Assembly: GCA_964541605.1 (NCBI GenBank)
Contig: CAZIQY010000005.1
Coordinates: 1 to 64,000, forward strand
Length of the DNA: 64,000 bases
Source of the DNA: CAZIQY01 sp964541605
GTDB lineage: Bacteria; Desulfobacterota; Syntrophia; Syntrophales; UBA2185
Direction: 5' to 3'
In this document: piece by piece, positions 8,602-18,024 of the stretch
How the letters are laid out: every line of letters begins with the position of its first letter
How positions within the stretch are numbered: position 1 is the stretch's first letter
Position numbers and translations under genes: made by a program
Notes under the pieces: model-generated
Seen by the model: only the letters and a program-made list of their open reading frames with translations
What the model was told of the DNA's origin: nothing
Databases searched by the model: none

Positions 8602-9357
8602 ATGTTAAGAATTGAAGATTTGCAGGTGAGGATCGGGGATCGGGAAGTCCTGAAACACATCGATCTTGAGATCAGGGAGGGTGAAACCCACATTCTCTTT
8701 GGTCCGAACGGCTCCGGGAAAACGACGTTATTGATGACCATTATGGGTTACCCGCAGTATGCCATCACGGCAGGCAAGATTTTCTTCAAGGGAGAAGACA
8801 TCACTTATATGCCTATTTATGAACGGGCCAGGCTGGGTATCGGCATGTCTTTCCAGCGTCCCCCAACCATTCATGGCTTGAAGACGAAGCAGATGGTGCA
8901 GATATGCGCCAAAGGCGACATTGATGTGAATAAACTGGCGGCGAAGGTCAATTTTGAGGAATTCCTGGAGCGCGACATTAATGCCGGTTTTTCCGGGGGA
9001 GAAATCAAGCGTTCGGAGTTGCTGCAATTGATGGCCCAGAAGGCGGATCTTCTTCTTTTTGATGAGCCGGAATCGGGCGTCGATCTGGAAAACATTTCTC
9101 TCATCGGACAGTCCATCAGCAGTCTTCTTCAAAGGGATTTCCATGTGGAACCGGACAGAACGCAAAAGCAGATGCGCCAGGCGCGGACCCAGATGGGACT
9201 CATCATCACCCACACAGGGTTCATTCTGGATTATGTAACGGCCGATAAGGGGCAGGTACTTTATGAAGGCGTTTTGAGCTGCCGAAGCAACCCGCAGGAA
9301 ATCTTCAGGTGTATAAAAGGAATGGGATACCAGGAGTGTGTGCGATGCACGATTTAA
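8602..9357 (+). CDS. sufC: SufC-type ABC ATPase for Fe-S cluster assembly
   Basis: A 251-aa ABC ATPase with Walker A GPNGSGKTTL (about residue 35), the signature-like FSGGEIKRSELLQL and Walker B LLLFDEPESGVD. These are typical of SufC, the soluble ATPase that drives the SufB scaffold. It has no membrane partner. The following gene encodes a SufB/D-type scaffold and overlaps this one by 13 nt. SufS, SufU, SufD and SufE are absent nearby, so this looks like the two-gene minimal SUF arrangement seen in archaea and many anaerobes. Confidence 0.9.
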   Translation: MLRIEDLQVRIGDREVLKHIDLEIREGETHILFGPNGSGKTTLLMTIMGYPQYAITAGKIFFKGEDITYMPIYERARLGIGMSFQRPPTIHGLKTKQMVQICAKGDIDVNKLAAKVNFEEFLERDINAGFSGGEIKRSELLQLMAQKADLLLFDEPESGVDLENISLIGQSISSLLQRDFHVEPDRTQKQMRQARTQMGLIITHTGFILDYVTADKGQVLYEGVLSCRSNPQEIFRCIKGMGYQECVRCTI

Positions 9358-10556
9358 ACGACAAAGCTGACCGGGCAAAGGAAAAAAAGGCCGTGCTGGG
9401 GCCGGATATCGATCTGGGGACATTTACGGACGAACCCGTACCCCACCCCTATATGGAAGATCTGAGCAAGCTTGAAGAAGAAGACAAACAGAAGATCCTC
9501 CAGGCGGGCGTCGATGCCAGCGGGATCGGAAGATCGGGCACGTATCTGCAGATGGATACGGCGGTTCTTCATGCCCATTCAAAGCATGAAGGCCTCGAGG
9601 TTATTCCCATCAAGCGGGCCTTGAAAGAATGCGACTGGATCAAAGACTATTACTGGAAGCTGGTCTCCGTCGATGCGGACAAATACACGGCCCGGACCCA
9701 TCTCAATCTGCATAACGGTTATGTCATCCGGGCCCTTCCGGGGAGCAAGGTCATTTATCCGGTACAGGCCTGTCTGTATATTGACAAGGAGAATCTGAGC
9801 CAGTACGTCCACAACCTGATCATTGCCGAAGAAGATTCGGAGCTTCACATCATCACGGGTTGTGCAACAGCCCCCCATATGAAAAGGGGCCTCCATGTCG
9901 ACATATCGGAATTTTTCGTCAAGAAGAACGCCAAACTCAGCTTTACCATGATCCACAACTGGGCGGAGGACATGATGGTGAGGCCCCGCTCCGTGGGCAT
10001 CGTGGAAGAGGGGGGGCTGTTTTTGAACAATTACATCTGCATGAAGCCGGTCAAGTCCCTTCAAATGTATCCCACCACACACCTGATAGGAAAAGGAGCG
10101 GTATCCCGATTCTACAGCCTTCTTGTGGGAAGCGCAGGTTCCGAACTGGACGTAGGAGGCCGGATTTTCCTGAAGGAGGAGAATACAAGAGCGGAGATCA
10201 TCGCCCGGGCCATCAGCAACGGTGGACGAATTATTTCCCGGGGCGATCTGATCGGTGAAAAGCCCGGAGTGAAGGCCCATCTGGAATGCCGGGGCCTTCT
10301 TCTCAGAGGGGGTCTCATTCATGCCATTCCGGAACTGCAGGGCAAGGTGGAGGGGGTGGAGATGTCTCACGAAGCGGCCGTCGGCAAGATCGCCCAGGAG
10401 GAGATCCTCTATCTCATGGCGCGGGGGCTCACGGAAGATGAAGCCACCGCCACCATCGTCCGGGGATTCCTCAGTGTCGATATTCCCGGTCTTCCTCCGC
10501 AGTTAAAGGCGGAGATCGACCGTGCCGTTGACATGAGCGAAAAAGACCTGATGTAA
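9345..10556 (+). CDS. sufB: SufB/SufD-family Fe-S scaffold protein
   Basis: About 403 residues, with the right-handed beta-helix core typical of SufB/SufD, including the C-terminal SHEAAVGKIAQEEILYLMARGL. With SufC it forms the scaffold complex that assembles Fe-S clusters. The true start is the ATG at 9345, with AGGAG 8 nt upstream; a longer in-frame start at 9309 is inside sufC. It overlaps the end of sufC, so translation is probably coupled. In two-gene SUF systems this single protein does the work of both SufB and SufD. The family name between B and D is not fully certain. Confidence 0.88.
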   Translation: MHDLNDKADRAKEKKAVLGPDIDLGTFTDEPVPHPYMEDLSKLEEEDKQKILQAGVDASGIGRSGTYLQMDTAVLHAHSKHEGLEVIPIKRALKECDWIKDYYWKLVSVDADKYTARTHLNLHNGYVIRALPGSKVIYPVQACLYIDKENLSQYVHNLIIAEEDSELHIITGCATAPHMKRGLHVDISEFFVKKNAKLSFTMIHNWAEDMMVRPRSVGIVEEGGLFLNNYICMKPVKSLQMYPTTHLIGKGAVSRFYSLLVGSAGSELDVGGRIFLKEENTRAEIIARAISNGGRIISRGDLIGEKPGVKAHLECRGLLLRGGLIHAIPELQGKVEGVEMSHEAAVGKIAQEEILYLMARGLTEDEATATIVRGFLSVDIPGLPPQLKAEIDRAVDMSEKDLM

Positions 10557-10611
10557 ATTTTCAGGTTCTTTCTCAAACTGAGCGGGTAAATAATATTCCC
10601 CTCCCCTCAAT

Positions 10612-10632
10612 CCCCTCCCGTCAAGGGAGGGG
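10612..10632. repeat. Palindromic repeat CCCCTCCC/GGGAGGGG
   Basis: The 8-bp stem CCCCTCCC-GTCAA-GGGAGGGG is in the 212-bp gap between sufB and the DUF362 gene, preceded by more CCCCTCCCC text. No T-run follows, so it is more like a dispersed palindrome than a terminator. Nothing else gene-like is visible in this gap. Confidence 0.45.
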
Positions 10633-10768
10633 AACGTTACCCACTTGATGTGAGAAAGAGCCAATTTTTTTAAACTATTAAGATTCCTCGTCACTGTCGC
10701 TCCTCGGAATGACACAACTTGGATGTATGGATAAGGTGTCGAGTCATCGTGATTGTGAAGGAAACCGG

Positions 10769-11671
10769 ATGAATCGCCGGCATTTTCTGAAGACGGCTAT
10801 GATTACCGGGGTAAGCCTGACCCTGCCGGATGTTCTGCATCCGTTTGGAGGCAATCTCCAAGCCGCTGAAAAGGCGGATCTCGTCGTCGCTCGCGGGCCG
10901 TCACCGGAAAGAATCACAAAAGCCGCCGTGGACGGTCTGGGTGGGATCAGAAGATTCATTTCCAGAGGGGACGTCGTTGTCGTAAAACCGAATATCGGCT
11001 GGGACCGCACGCCTGAGTATGCGGCCACTACCAATCCGGAAGTGGTTTCCACGGTCGTGCGGCTGTGCTATGAGGCGGGCGCGAAAAGAGTAAAGGTTTT
11101 CGACCACACAGTCAGCGATCCGCGGCGGTGTTATAAACAGAGCGGAATTTCCGATGCCGCAAGAGCTGCGGGAGCTGAGGTAAGCTATATCGATGACCGG
11201 AAGTTCCGGGAAGTGAAACTGAACGGCCACGCACTGAAATCATGGCCCATTTATACGGAGGTCATACAGGCGGACAAGATCATCAATATGCCCATCGCAA
11301 AAACGCACGGCCTTTCCACCCTGACCCTGGGGATGAAAAACTGGATGGGCGTCATGGGAGGATGGCGGGGCAGGATTCACCAGAGGATCGACGGAAGCCT
11401 CGTGGATGTGGCCATGCTGATCAAGCCCGCTCTCATCGTCCTCGATGCGGTGCGCATCCTGACGGCAAACGGACCGCAGGGCGGGGACCTTTCCGACGTG
11501 AAACGGCTCAATACCGTCATCGCCGGGACGGACCAGGTGGCCGTCGATGCCTTCGGCGCGACCCTGTTCGGATTGAAAGGGGCCGATATCGGCCATATTG
11601 CTCTCGGACACAGGGCAGGCCTCGGCACGCTGGATCTCTCCCGATCAAGAATCAAGAGAATAAGTCTGTAG
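10769..11671 (+). CDS. Tat-exported DUF362 protein
   Basis: About 300 residues. The start MNRRHFLKTAMITG is a twin-arginine-type signal (RRHFLK), followed by a hydrophobic stretch, so export of a folded, probably cofactor-containing protein is likely. The body matches DUF362, with VVVKPNIGWDR near residue 76, AKTHGLSTLTLGMKNWMG and VAVDAFGA near the end. DUF362 has no proven activity and is often found near ferredoxin or iron-sulfur genes. The ATG at 10769 has GAAGGA upstream; a longer in-frame ATG at 10709 would put extra residues before the Tat motif and is rejected. Confidence 0.82.
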   Translation: MNRRHFLKTAMITGVSLTLPDVLHPFGGNLQAAEKADLVVARGPSPERITKAAVDGLGGIRRFISRGDVVVVKPNIGWDRTPEYAATTNPEVVSTVVRLCYEAGAKRVKVFDHTVSDPRRCYKQSGISDAARAAGAEVSYIDDRKFREVKLNGHALKSWPIYTEVIQADKIINMPIAKTHGLSTLTLGMKNWMGVMGGWRGRIHQRIDGSLVDVAMLIKPALIVLDAVRILTANGPQGGDLSDVKRLNTVIAGTDQVAVDAFGATLFGLKGADIGHIALGHRAGLGTLDLSRSRIKRISL

Positions 11672-11706
11672 ACGGCCATTGCCCGCACGGTTTGGGGAAT
11701 ATTTTC

Positions 11707-11737
11707 TTGACAATCATCTCCATAGCAAGTAATACTT
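11707..11737 (+). promoter_or_regulatory. Promoter and palindrome upstream of the AbrB/PIN pair
   Basis: TTGACA at 11707-11712 is followed after 18 bp by AATACT (11731-11736, 4/6 match to TATAAT). The palindrome AAGTA-A-TACTT (11727-11737) covers the -10 box, which suits autorepression by an AbrB-type antitoxin. The start codon at 11783 lies downstream after a short leader. This is inference from sequence alone. Confidence 0.45.
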
Positions 11738-11782
11738 AAATCAAGGTTTAACTTAATTTTTAGTTGGAATAATGGAGAGGCT

Positions 11783-12007
11783 ATGCTCACGGCAAAAGTT
11801 TTATCCAAGGGGCAGGTGGTCATTCCCAAGGAAGCCCGCGATAAAATCGGACTTGTCACAGGCGATCGTGTAGAGGTAAAAGTCACGGATGAAGGACTGT
11901 TGATTCTTCCCCTGAAGAAAGGGATCACAGACGACTATGCCGGTGTTGTCAGGGGCAGACTGTCTCTGGATGAACTGGAGCGGCTGTATGCTGAACAGCC
12001 TGAATGA
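11783..12007 (+). CDS. AbrB/VapB-type antitoxin
   Basis: A 74-aa protein of the SpoVT-AbrB fold: AKVLSKGQVVIPKEARDK and LVTGDRVEVKVTDEG are the classic swapped-hairpin signature. It would bind operator DNA and neutralise the PIN toxin encoded next, which overlaps its 3' end by 20 nt. It starts after GAGAGG and has its own palindrome-covered promoter at 11707-11737. It marks the left edge of the defence and toxin-antitoxin island. Confidence 0.85.
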   Translation: MLTAKVLSKGQVVIPKEARDKIGLVTGDRVEVKVTDEGLLILPLKKGITDDYAGVVRGRLSLDELERLYAEQPE

Positions 12008-12497
12008 TTTCGACAGTACCGAAGAAATCTTTGTCGATACAAATATTTTTCTGCACCATGCTTTTGCCGCCAATCAAAATTCCATCGCTTTTCTGAAAAG
12101 GGCGGAAACGCGCTCCCTGAGACTTTACACCTCCACGCTGGTTTTGGAAGAAATGATTTGCAAACTGATGATGCAGGCGTCATCGAATTTTTTGGATCGC
12201 GTCACGACGGATCATATCAAACAGTTTCTCCAGGACGAGGGGAACAGACAGAAAATCATGGAGCCTGTGGGAAAATATCTGGAATACATACGGACGCTAC
12301 AGTCCATCTGCCTGCAGGTTCTCGATTTCTCGGAGAAGGATATGCGGGACGCCGTTGGGATGATCTCCCTTTATGGTCTGATGCCGGCTGAAGCAGTCCA
12401 TATCGCGATCATGTCCCGCAGGAAAATCAGGCATCTGGCGACCGGCGACCGGGATTTTACCGTCGTTGAAGGCATCACCGTCTGGTCGCCGGGGTGA
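11988..12497 (+). CDS. PIN-domain ribonuclease (VapC-like toxin)
   Basis: About 169 residues with PIN-domain acidic residues: FVDTNIFLHHAF near the N-terminus, a mid-protein E in LVLEEMI, and the C-terminal ATGDRDFTVV. This pattern fits an RNA-cleaving toxin paired with the AbrB-type antitoxin before it. The start ATG at 11988 overlaps the antitoxin gene; the frame is open to 11937 but that would run far into it. The length is a little above the usual 130-140 aa for VapC. Confidence 0.83.
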   Translation: MLNSLNDFDSTEEIFVDTNIFLHHAFAANQNSIAFLKRAETRSLRLYTSTLVLEEMICKLMMQASSNFLDRVTTDHIKQFLQDEGNRQKIMEPVGKYLEYIRTLQSICLQVLDFSEKDMRDAVGMISLYGLMPAEAVHIAIMSRRKIRHLATGDRDFTVVEGITVWSPG

Positions 12498-12576
12498 TCC
12501 GACAGGGATTGACATTCGGGCGATCAAACCGGTATCCATACGCTGGCGGTACGGATTTGGCCATAAGAGGATTGCA

Positions 12577-15500
12577 ATGCCTGTTCTCAAACGTAAGCAG
12601 ACCGTACTAAAACTCTTGGAGCAACTGCGGGGGCTCGATACCCTGAAGGAACTGTGCTGGACGGAGCTGAATTACGAGCGCGAAAACAAGCCGCTCAGCA
12701 TGCGCAGCTGGCCGGACTCTGCCAGAAACGCGCTGCTCGACGATCCCATCCTGTTTGCGAGCGGCGGCGAAGATCATGCGTTTCATGTGGTGTATTGCCG
12801 CCTGGCATCCGATAGCCTGCAGAGAAATCTTGAGCGGCCAATCGTCAGTCAGTTGATCCGTGAGCACCCTTACGGCCTGTTTGTATTTTCCGACACAGCG
12901 CAATCCGCCTGGCATTTCCTGAACATCAAGTATGACGAAAAGGCGGAGAAGCGGCGCCTTTTCCGACGGATTACCGTGCGCGCCGACGGCGGTTTGCGCA
13001 CAGCCGCCGAGCGGCTGCAGATGCTGGATCTTGCATCGTTCGGGAAAGAGCTGTTCGGCATTCCCGCCCTGGAGATTCAAAAACGCCACGATGACGCCTT
13101 CGACGTCGAATCGGTTACCAAGGCGTTTTACAAGGAACTCGCCAACTGGTACTTCTGGGCGCTGAAGCACGTTCATTTCCCCAAGGACGCGCCAAAGGAG
13201 GCTGACGGGCACGACCACATCGGTGTGATTCGCATGATCACACGGTTGATCTTCTGCTGGTTCGTAAAGGAAAAAGGACTGATTCCCGAAACGCTGTTCA
13301 ATCAGCGCCGCCTGAATGAACTGTTAGATGGATTCGCACCGGACAATAACGCTGGGAGCGGCTCCGTCTTCTATAAGGCAATCCTGCAGAATCTTTTCTT
13401 TGCCACTCTGAACACCGAGATGGACAAGCGCGGCTGGGCGCGGGATGAGCAGAACTTCATGGCGCACAGTCTTTACCGTTATCGCGATCTGTTCAAGAAG
13501 CCCGATGAGGCGCTGGCACGGTTTAAGAACATTCCCTTCCTCAACGGCGGCTTGTTCGAGTGTCTGGACAAGGATCTGGGCGAAAGCGCCAGGCCGCGTT
13601 ACGTGCGCATTGACGGCTTTTCCAGACGGCCGGACAGCCAACCGGTTGTCCCGGATTTCCTGTTCTTCGGATCTGAGCGCGAAGAAGACCTCAGCGCGGA
13701 CTACGGCGACAAAAAGTTCAGGAAAGTCCGGGTGCGCGGGCTGATCGACACCCTTCAACGATACCGCTTCACGATTGAGGAAAACACGCCCATCGAGCAG
13801 GAAGTCGCCCTCGATCCGGAGTTGTCCGGCAAGGTGTTCGAGAACCTGCTTGCCGCCTACAACCCCGAAACCGGTGCCACCGCCCGCAAACAGACCGGCT
13901 CCTTTTACACCCCGCGCGAGATCGTGGATTACATGGTGGATGAGGCGTTGATCGCATTTCTGAAAGGAAGTTTTTCCACCGAGAACGCAGAGGCCGCGGA
14001 GAAGAGACTCCGGCGGCTGGTGTCGTGGGAGGAGAACGGCCACGATTTCGACAACCGGGAAACCGAAACGCTGATCACCGCGATTGACGGACTGAAGGCG
14101 CTGGACCCGGCAGTAGGCTCCGGCGCGTTTCCGATGGGCATTCTGCACAAGCTCGTGTTCATCCTGGGAAAACTCGATCCGCGCAACGAGCAGTGGGAAC
14201 AACGGCAGATCCGGCGTGTGCGCGACGCCGTGGCCACGGCGGAGAAGATAGAAGACGCCGCCATCCGCGAGCGGACGGTCAGGGAACTGGAACAGCAAAT
14301 CGTCGGCATCGAAGAGGCGTTTGAGCGCAACGAGCTGGATTACGGGCGCAAGCTCTACCTGATCGAGAACTGCCTCTACGGCGTGGATATTCAGTCCATC
14401 GCCGTCCAGATCGCCAAGATGCGGTTCTTCATCTCGCTGATCGTTGACCAGCGGGCGGACCCGGACGCAGCAAACCTCGGTGTGCGCCCGCTGCCCAACC
14501 TGGAAACCAAATTTGTCGCCGCGAACACGCTGATCGGTATTGATCGCCCCGGTCAACAAATATTGCGGTATGACGACATTGCCGCCAAAGAGACGGAATT
14601 ACGCAAAGTGCGGGAAAAACACTTTAATGCGAGGACTCCTGCCAGCAAAGCCATGTACCGCGAACGAGACAAGAAACTCCGTTCTGAAATAGCAGCATTG
14701 CTCAAGAAAGATGGCTGGGGCGGTGAAGTCGCGAAAAAGCTTGCTGACTGGGATCCCTACGACCAGAACGCCTCCGCCTCTTTCTTCGATCCCGAGTGGA
14801 TGTTTGGCGTGATGAAGGGGTTCGACATAACTATTGGAAATCCGCCCTACGTTCGTGCAGACGAACAATCCAACTGGAATCGCCGCCAGCGTGAACAAAT
14901 CCTTGCCGGTGGAAACTACGAGACGCTTTGGGAAAAGTGGGATCTCTTCGTACCTTTCATCGAAAAGGGCTATAAACTGCTCAGTCCCGGCGGCGTTACC
15001 ACGCTCATCGTTTCCGATGCCTTCTGCCACGCCAAATACGCGCAGAAGCCGCAGAACTGGTTTCTCCAGCACGCCCGCATTCTGCGCCTCGACTTTTGCA
15101 GTGGCCTGCAAATTTTCGATGCCGCTGTCCACAACCTCATTTACTTTTTTCAGAAGGCAGACGGTGCACGCAACGTTCCTAAACGCCGAGTTCACCTTGA
15201 GGAATTTGGTAACGTCAGCCTCCTGCCTTCTGATGAGCAATCAAAACTTACCTACCGAGCGTTCTTCCCGGAGGACCGAGAAGCAAGAATGGTTAGCGTC
15301 CCTGCAAAATCACTTGGAGAGATTTGCTACATTAGCGTTGGGATGGTCGTTCACGCAGACGAAAAAGTAGCGCAAGGCGCATTCGAGCTTGAGGATTTAG
15401 TTTCCGACCGAAGGGATGCCACGCATCCGTGCCGCTTTGTGGAAGGTAAGCACCTCGAAAAGTGGCTGCCATCGACGAACAAGTGGCTTGAATGGGGCAC

Positions 15501-16074
15501 AGACCGTGCACCAAGCTTATTCAGGCGACCAACGTTTCCCGAACTCTATTCTGTGACAGAGAAGATATTCACCCACCGGACAGCAGGTGAGGGACTACGC
15601 AGTTGCTATGATGAGGATCAGACGCTGTGCAACCACACGATCATGGTCTGTCTACCATGGCACGGACTGAAAGGAGTTCGCAATGCATCAATCAAGAAGT
15701 CGGCGCGTTACAAGGATGAACGCACGCCACGCCCGGATTTACCCAAGCGGGAGGAACTGGAAGCCACCAGCCGCCGCTTTGTCGTGAAATATCTGCTCGG
15801 CGTGATGAACTCGACCATGGCGCGCGATTTCCTCCGTGCCAACCGCCGCAGCAACACTGACCTCTACCCGGATGATTGGAAAAAACTCCCCATCCCCGAC
15901 GTTGATTCCTCCGCCCAGGAACCTATCATATCTTTAGTTGACCGCATCCTCGATGTCAAAAAGGCCGACCTATCTGCGGACACCTCGGCGATAGAGAAGG
16001 AGATTGACCGGATGGTATATGAGCTTTACGGTCTGACGGAAGAAGAGATTGCGATTATCGAAGGGAGAGAATAA
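12577..16074 (+). CDS. Eco57I-type N6-adenine DNA methylase (type IIG-like or BREX/DISARM-like)
   Basis: About 1165 residues, GC-rich compared with its neighbours. The methylase motif I DPAVGSGAFPMG is near residue 509 and the catalytic NPPY motif (GNPPYVRADEQ) is near 754, so it is an N6-adenine methylase. The N-terminal about 400 residues could hold a nuclease or recognition domain, and the C-terminal part is target-recognition-like. The ATG at 12577 is preferred over a longer in-frame start at 12466. It lies within 4.2 kb of a PLD-helicase gene; the pair may form a restriction-modification or DISARM-like system. The lack of a separate specificity subunit suggests a single-chain enzyme, or a methylase working with the helicase. 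Confidence 0.85.
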   Translation: MPVLKRKQTVLKLLEQLRGLDTLKELCWTELNYERENKPLSMRSWPDSARNALLDDPILFASGGEDHAFHVVYCRLASDSLQRNLERPIVSQLIREHPYGLFVFSDTAQSAWHFLNIKYDEKAEKRRLFRRITVRADGGLRTAAERLQMLDLASFGKELFGIPALEIQKRHDDAFDVESVTKAFYKELANWYFWALKHVHFPKDAPKEADGHDHIGVIRMITRLIFCWFVKEKGLIPETLFNQRRLNELLDGFAPDNNAGSGSVFYKAILQNLFFATLNTEMDKRGWARDEQNFMAHSLYRYRDLFKKPDEALARFKNIPFLNGGLFECLDKDLGESARPRYVRIDGFSRRPDSQPVVPDFLFFGSEREEDLSADYGDKKFRKVRVRGLIDTLQRYRFTIEENTPIEQEVALDPELSGKVFENLLAAYNPETGATARKQTGSFYTPREIVDYMVDEALIAFLKGSFSTENAEAAEKRLRRLVSWEENGHDFDNRETETLITAIDGLKALDPAVGSGAFPMGILHKLVFILGKLDPRNEQWEQRQIRRVRDAVATAEKIEDAAIRERTVRELEQQIVGIEEAFERNELDYGRKLYLIENCLYGVDIQSIAVQIAKMRFFISLIVDQRADPDAANLGVRPLPNLETKFVAANTLIGIDRPGQQILRYDDIAAKETELRKVREKHFNARTPASKAMYRERDKKLRSEIAALLKKDGWGGEVAKKLADWDPYDQNASASFFDPEWMFGVMKGFDITIGNPPYVRADEQSNWNRRQREQILAGGNYETLWEKWDLFVPFIEKGYKLLSPGGVTTLIVSDAFCHAKYAQKPQNWFLQHARILRLDFCSGLQIFDAAVHNLIYFFQKADGARNVPKRRVHLEEFGNVSLLPSDEQSKLTYRAFFPEDREARMVSVPAKSLGEICYISVGMVVHADEKVAQGAFELEDLVSDRRDATHPCRFVEGKHLEKWLPSTNKWLEWGTDRAPSLFRRPTFPELYSVTEKIFTHRTAGEGLRSCYDEDQTLCNHTIMVCLPWHGLKGVRNASIKKSARYKDERTPRPDLPKREELEATSRRFVVKYLLGVMNSTMARDFLRANRRSNTDLYPDDWKKLPIPDVDSSAQEPIISLVDRILDVKKADLSADTSAIEKEIDRMVYELYGLTEEEIAIIEGRE

Positions 16075-16175
16075 AATTTTGCAAATGGCTCATCCGGTTC
16101 TTGCATACTTGTCCCGGGTGTCTTGCTCCTGCTATCTGTTTGATATAACCCACATGGAAATGCAGGTGTAAAAAA

Positions 16176-17183
16176 ATGGAAATTACGAAATCTCAGCTTA
16201 TAAAGGAACCAAAATACTGGGGTCGCCATATCGTCATACTTGGGGCTGGGGCAAGTGTCGCATCGTTTCCTCACGGTGACGCTAATGGAAAAAGACTGCC
16301 GACGATGGATAACTTAATTGAGATGCTTGGTCTCGAATCGGCATTAGAACGGGGAGGGGTTAAGAATAGCCGTCGCAACTTTGAAGATCTTTACAGTGAG
16401 TTGTACGAGAATGATCCTGGATCACCATTTCTCAAAGAAATTGAGGAGATCATATATACTTATTTTGACAGTCTAAAACTCCCAGAATTACCAACCGTGT
16501 ATGACCATTTATTGATGTCCCTTAGGCCCAAGGATATTGTTGCAACTTTTAACTGGGATCCATTCCTCTTTGATGCGTGGAATCGAAATAAGGATAAAGT
16601 TCCAGTTCCGGAGATTATTCACCTTCACGGCAACGTCCGCTTAGCGTATTGCCCAGAGCACCCTGTCTATGGTGAACACGGCATGTATTGTCCAGAATGT
16701 GATAGAGAGCTTATCCCCTCTCGGCTACTCTACCCTGTCGCAATGAAGAACTATGTCAACGACCCTTTTATCAAAACAGAATGGGAAGTTTTAAAGAAAG
16801 GTCTGCGTCAGGCAAGGACCATAACAATTTTTGGCTATGGAGCACCGACTACGGATAAAGAAGCAGTTGATATTATGAATAGTGCATGGGACAAGGACAA
16901 TCGATTAATCGAAAGAACGGAGGTCATTGATATAAAAGACAAAGAAGTCCTGTGGACGCAGTGGGAACCTTTTATAATAAGAACTTACCTTGATTGCCCT
17001 GAGAACTTTTATCAATCACGTTTAGCAGACTATCCGAGAAGAACTTGTGAAGCGTTATTAGCTCAAACATTTTATGGCCAATGGGTTGAGAATAACCCCT
17101 TGCCATCGGATGCTAATTTTGATGAACTATTCCTTTGGCTAAAGCCATTAGTTGAGGCTGAGCATGTATTGGATGCTGTCTGA
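16176..17183 (+). CDS. SIR2-like protein, possible NADase defence effector
   Basis: A 335-aa protein with the SIR2-type Rossmann start GAGASVASF (residues 23-31), FNWD (125-128), HLHGN (149-153) and a Cys cluster (C159, C172, C175) that could bind zinc. These match the NAD-binding and catalytic parts of SIR2-like proteins, which in defence islands often destroy NAD to stop phage spread. The deacetylase-specific parts are not obvious. Its base composition is visibly AT-richer than the flanking genes, which suggests recent transfer. It stands between the methylase and the DUF3800 gene. The effector role is inference; SIR2 assignment is firm by motif. Confidence 0.75.
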   Translation: MEITKSQLIKEPKYWGRHIVILGAGASVASFPHGDANGKRLPTMDNLIEMLGLESALERGGVKNSRRNFEDLYSELYENDPGSPFLKEIEEIIYTYFDSLKLPELPTVYDHLLMSLRPKDIVATFNWDPFLFDAWNRNKDKVPVPEIIHLHGNVRLAYCPEHPVYGEHGMYCPECDRELIPSRLLYPVAMKNYVNDPFIKTEWEVLKKGLRQARTITIFGYGAPTTDKEAVDIMNSAWDKDNRLIERTEVIDIKDKEVLWTQWEPFIIRTYLDCPENFYQSRLADYPRRTCEALLAQTFYGQWVENNPLPSDANFDELFLWLKPLVEAEHVLDAV

Positions 17184-17259
17184 GAATTTATAGAGGCTTT
17201 TAGTTCACAACTAAAGGGCGTCCAGCACGTCCGTTATTGAACTGGCCCCCGTCAAGTGA

Positions 17260-18024
17260 GTGGAGAAAGTCTTTTATCAGGAGAAGGAGAATCCCATTTT
17301 GATGATACCAATTCAAGACACAACCAGTATTTTCAACATTTACTGTGACGAGAGCTGCCACCTGGAGCATGATCACCAGCCGGTGATGCTTTTCGGTGCC
17401 GTGTGGTGCCTTCAGGAAGAAGTTGCTCGATTCACCGAAGCTATTCGGAAGCTAAAGGAGAAACATCATGCAAGGGGCGAGTTGAAATGGTCGAAGGTTT
17501 CCGCCTCGCGGGAATCGTTCTTCCTGGCCATGATCGATCTTTTCTTTTCAAGTCCTGGTCTCAATTTCCGATGTCTTATCGTCAACGACAAGGCGAAGTT
17601 GGATCATGCCTATTACAATCGCGGAAGCCACGATTCCTTTTACTACAAAATGTACTATTACCTGCTCCGCAACATTATTTCCGATATGAATCGGTATGAC
17701 ATCTATCTGGATATCAAGGATACCAGAAGTCAGTTGAAAATTGATTTCCTCCACGAGGTGTTGTGCAACAGCTTGAATGATTTTGACCACAGGGTAATCC
17801 GCAGAATCCAGCATGTTCGATCTAAGGAGGTGGAACTGCTTCAACTGGCCGATTTTTTGATGGGGGCAATTGCATATAAAAACAGAAATCTTATTGAAAA
17901 CAAAACAAAAATGGTGGTTATCGATAGGATCTGCCGGTTATCCGGGAGGAGCCTGCAAACCAGCACTCCGCCGTGGGAAGAGAAATTCAATCTCTTTATT
18001 TTCACGCCGAGGGAGACATGCTGA
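17260..18024 (+). CDS. DUF3800 protein (possible nuclease)
   Basis: About 254 residues with IYCDESCH (D30-E31 region), GELKWSKVSASRESFF, ISDMNRYDIYLDIKDTR and LLQLADFLMGAIAY, the acidic pattern of DUF3800, an RNase-H-like fold common in defence islands and near phage genes. A nuclease role is likely but unproven. It starts at a GTG (17260) or possibly at TTG 17299 or ATG 17302 behind AGGAGA. It overlaps the next gene by one base (TGATG), so the two are coupled. Confidence 0.72.
   Translation: MEKVFYQEKENPILMIPIQDTTSIFNIYCDESCHLEHDHQPVMLFGAVWCLQEEVARFTEAIRKLKEKHHARGELKWSKVSASRESFFLAMIDLFFSSPGLNFRCLIVNDKAKLDHAYYNRGSHDSFYYKMYYYLLRNIISDMNRYDIYLDIKDTRSQLKIDFLHEVLCNSLNDFDHRVIRRIQHVRSKEVELLQLADFLMGAIAYKNRNLIENKTKMVVIDRICRLSGRSLQTSTPPWEEKFNLFIFTPRETC

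Noticed and set aside
10612..10632. Terminator after sufB
   Set aside because: The GC-rich hairpin has no T-run; it is more like the other dispersed palindromes.
13324..14559. 411-codon open frame on the minus strand inside the methylase gene
   Set aside because: It mirrors a high-GC gene with clear methylase motifs on the plus strand; no ribosome site or family match.
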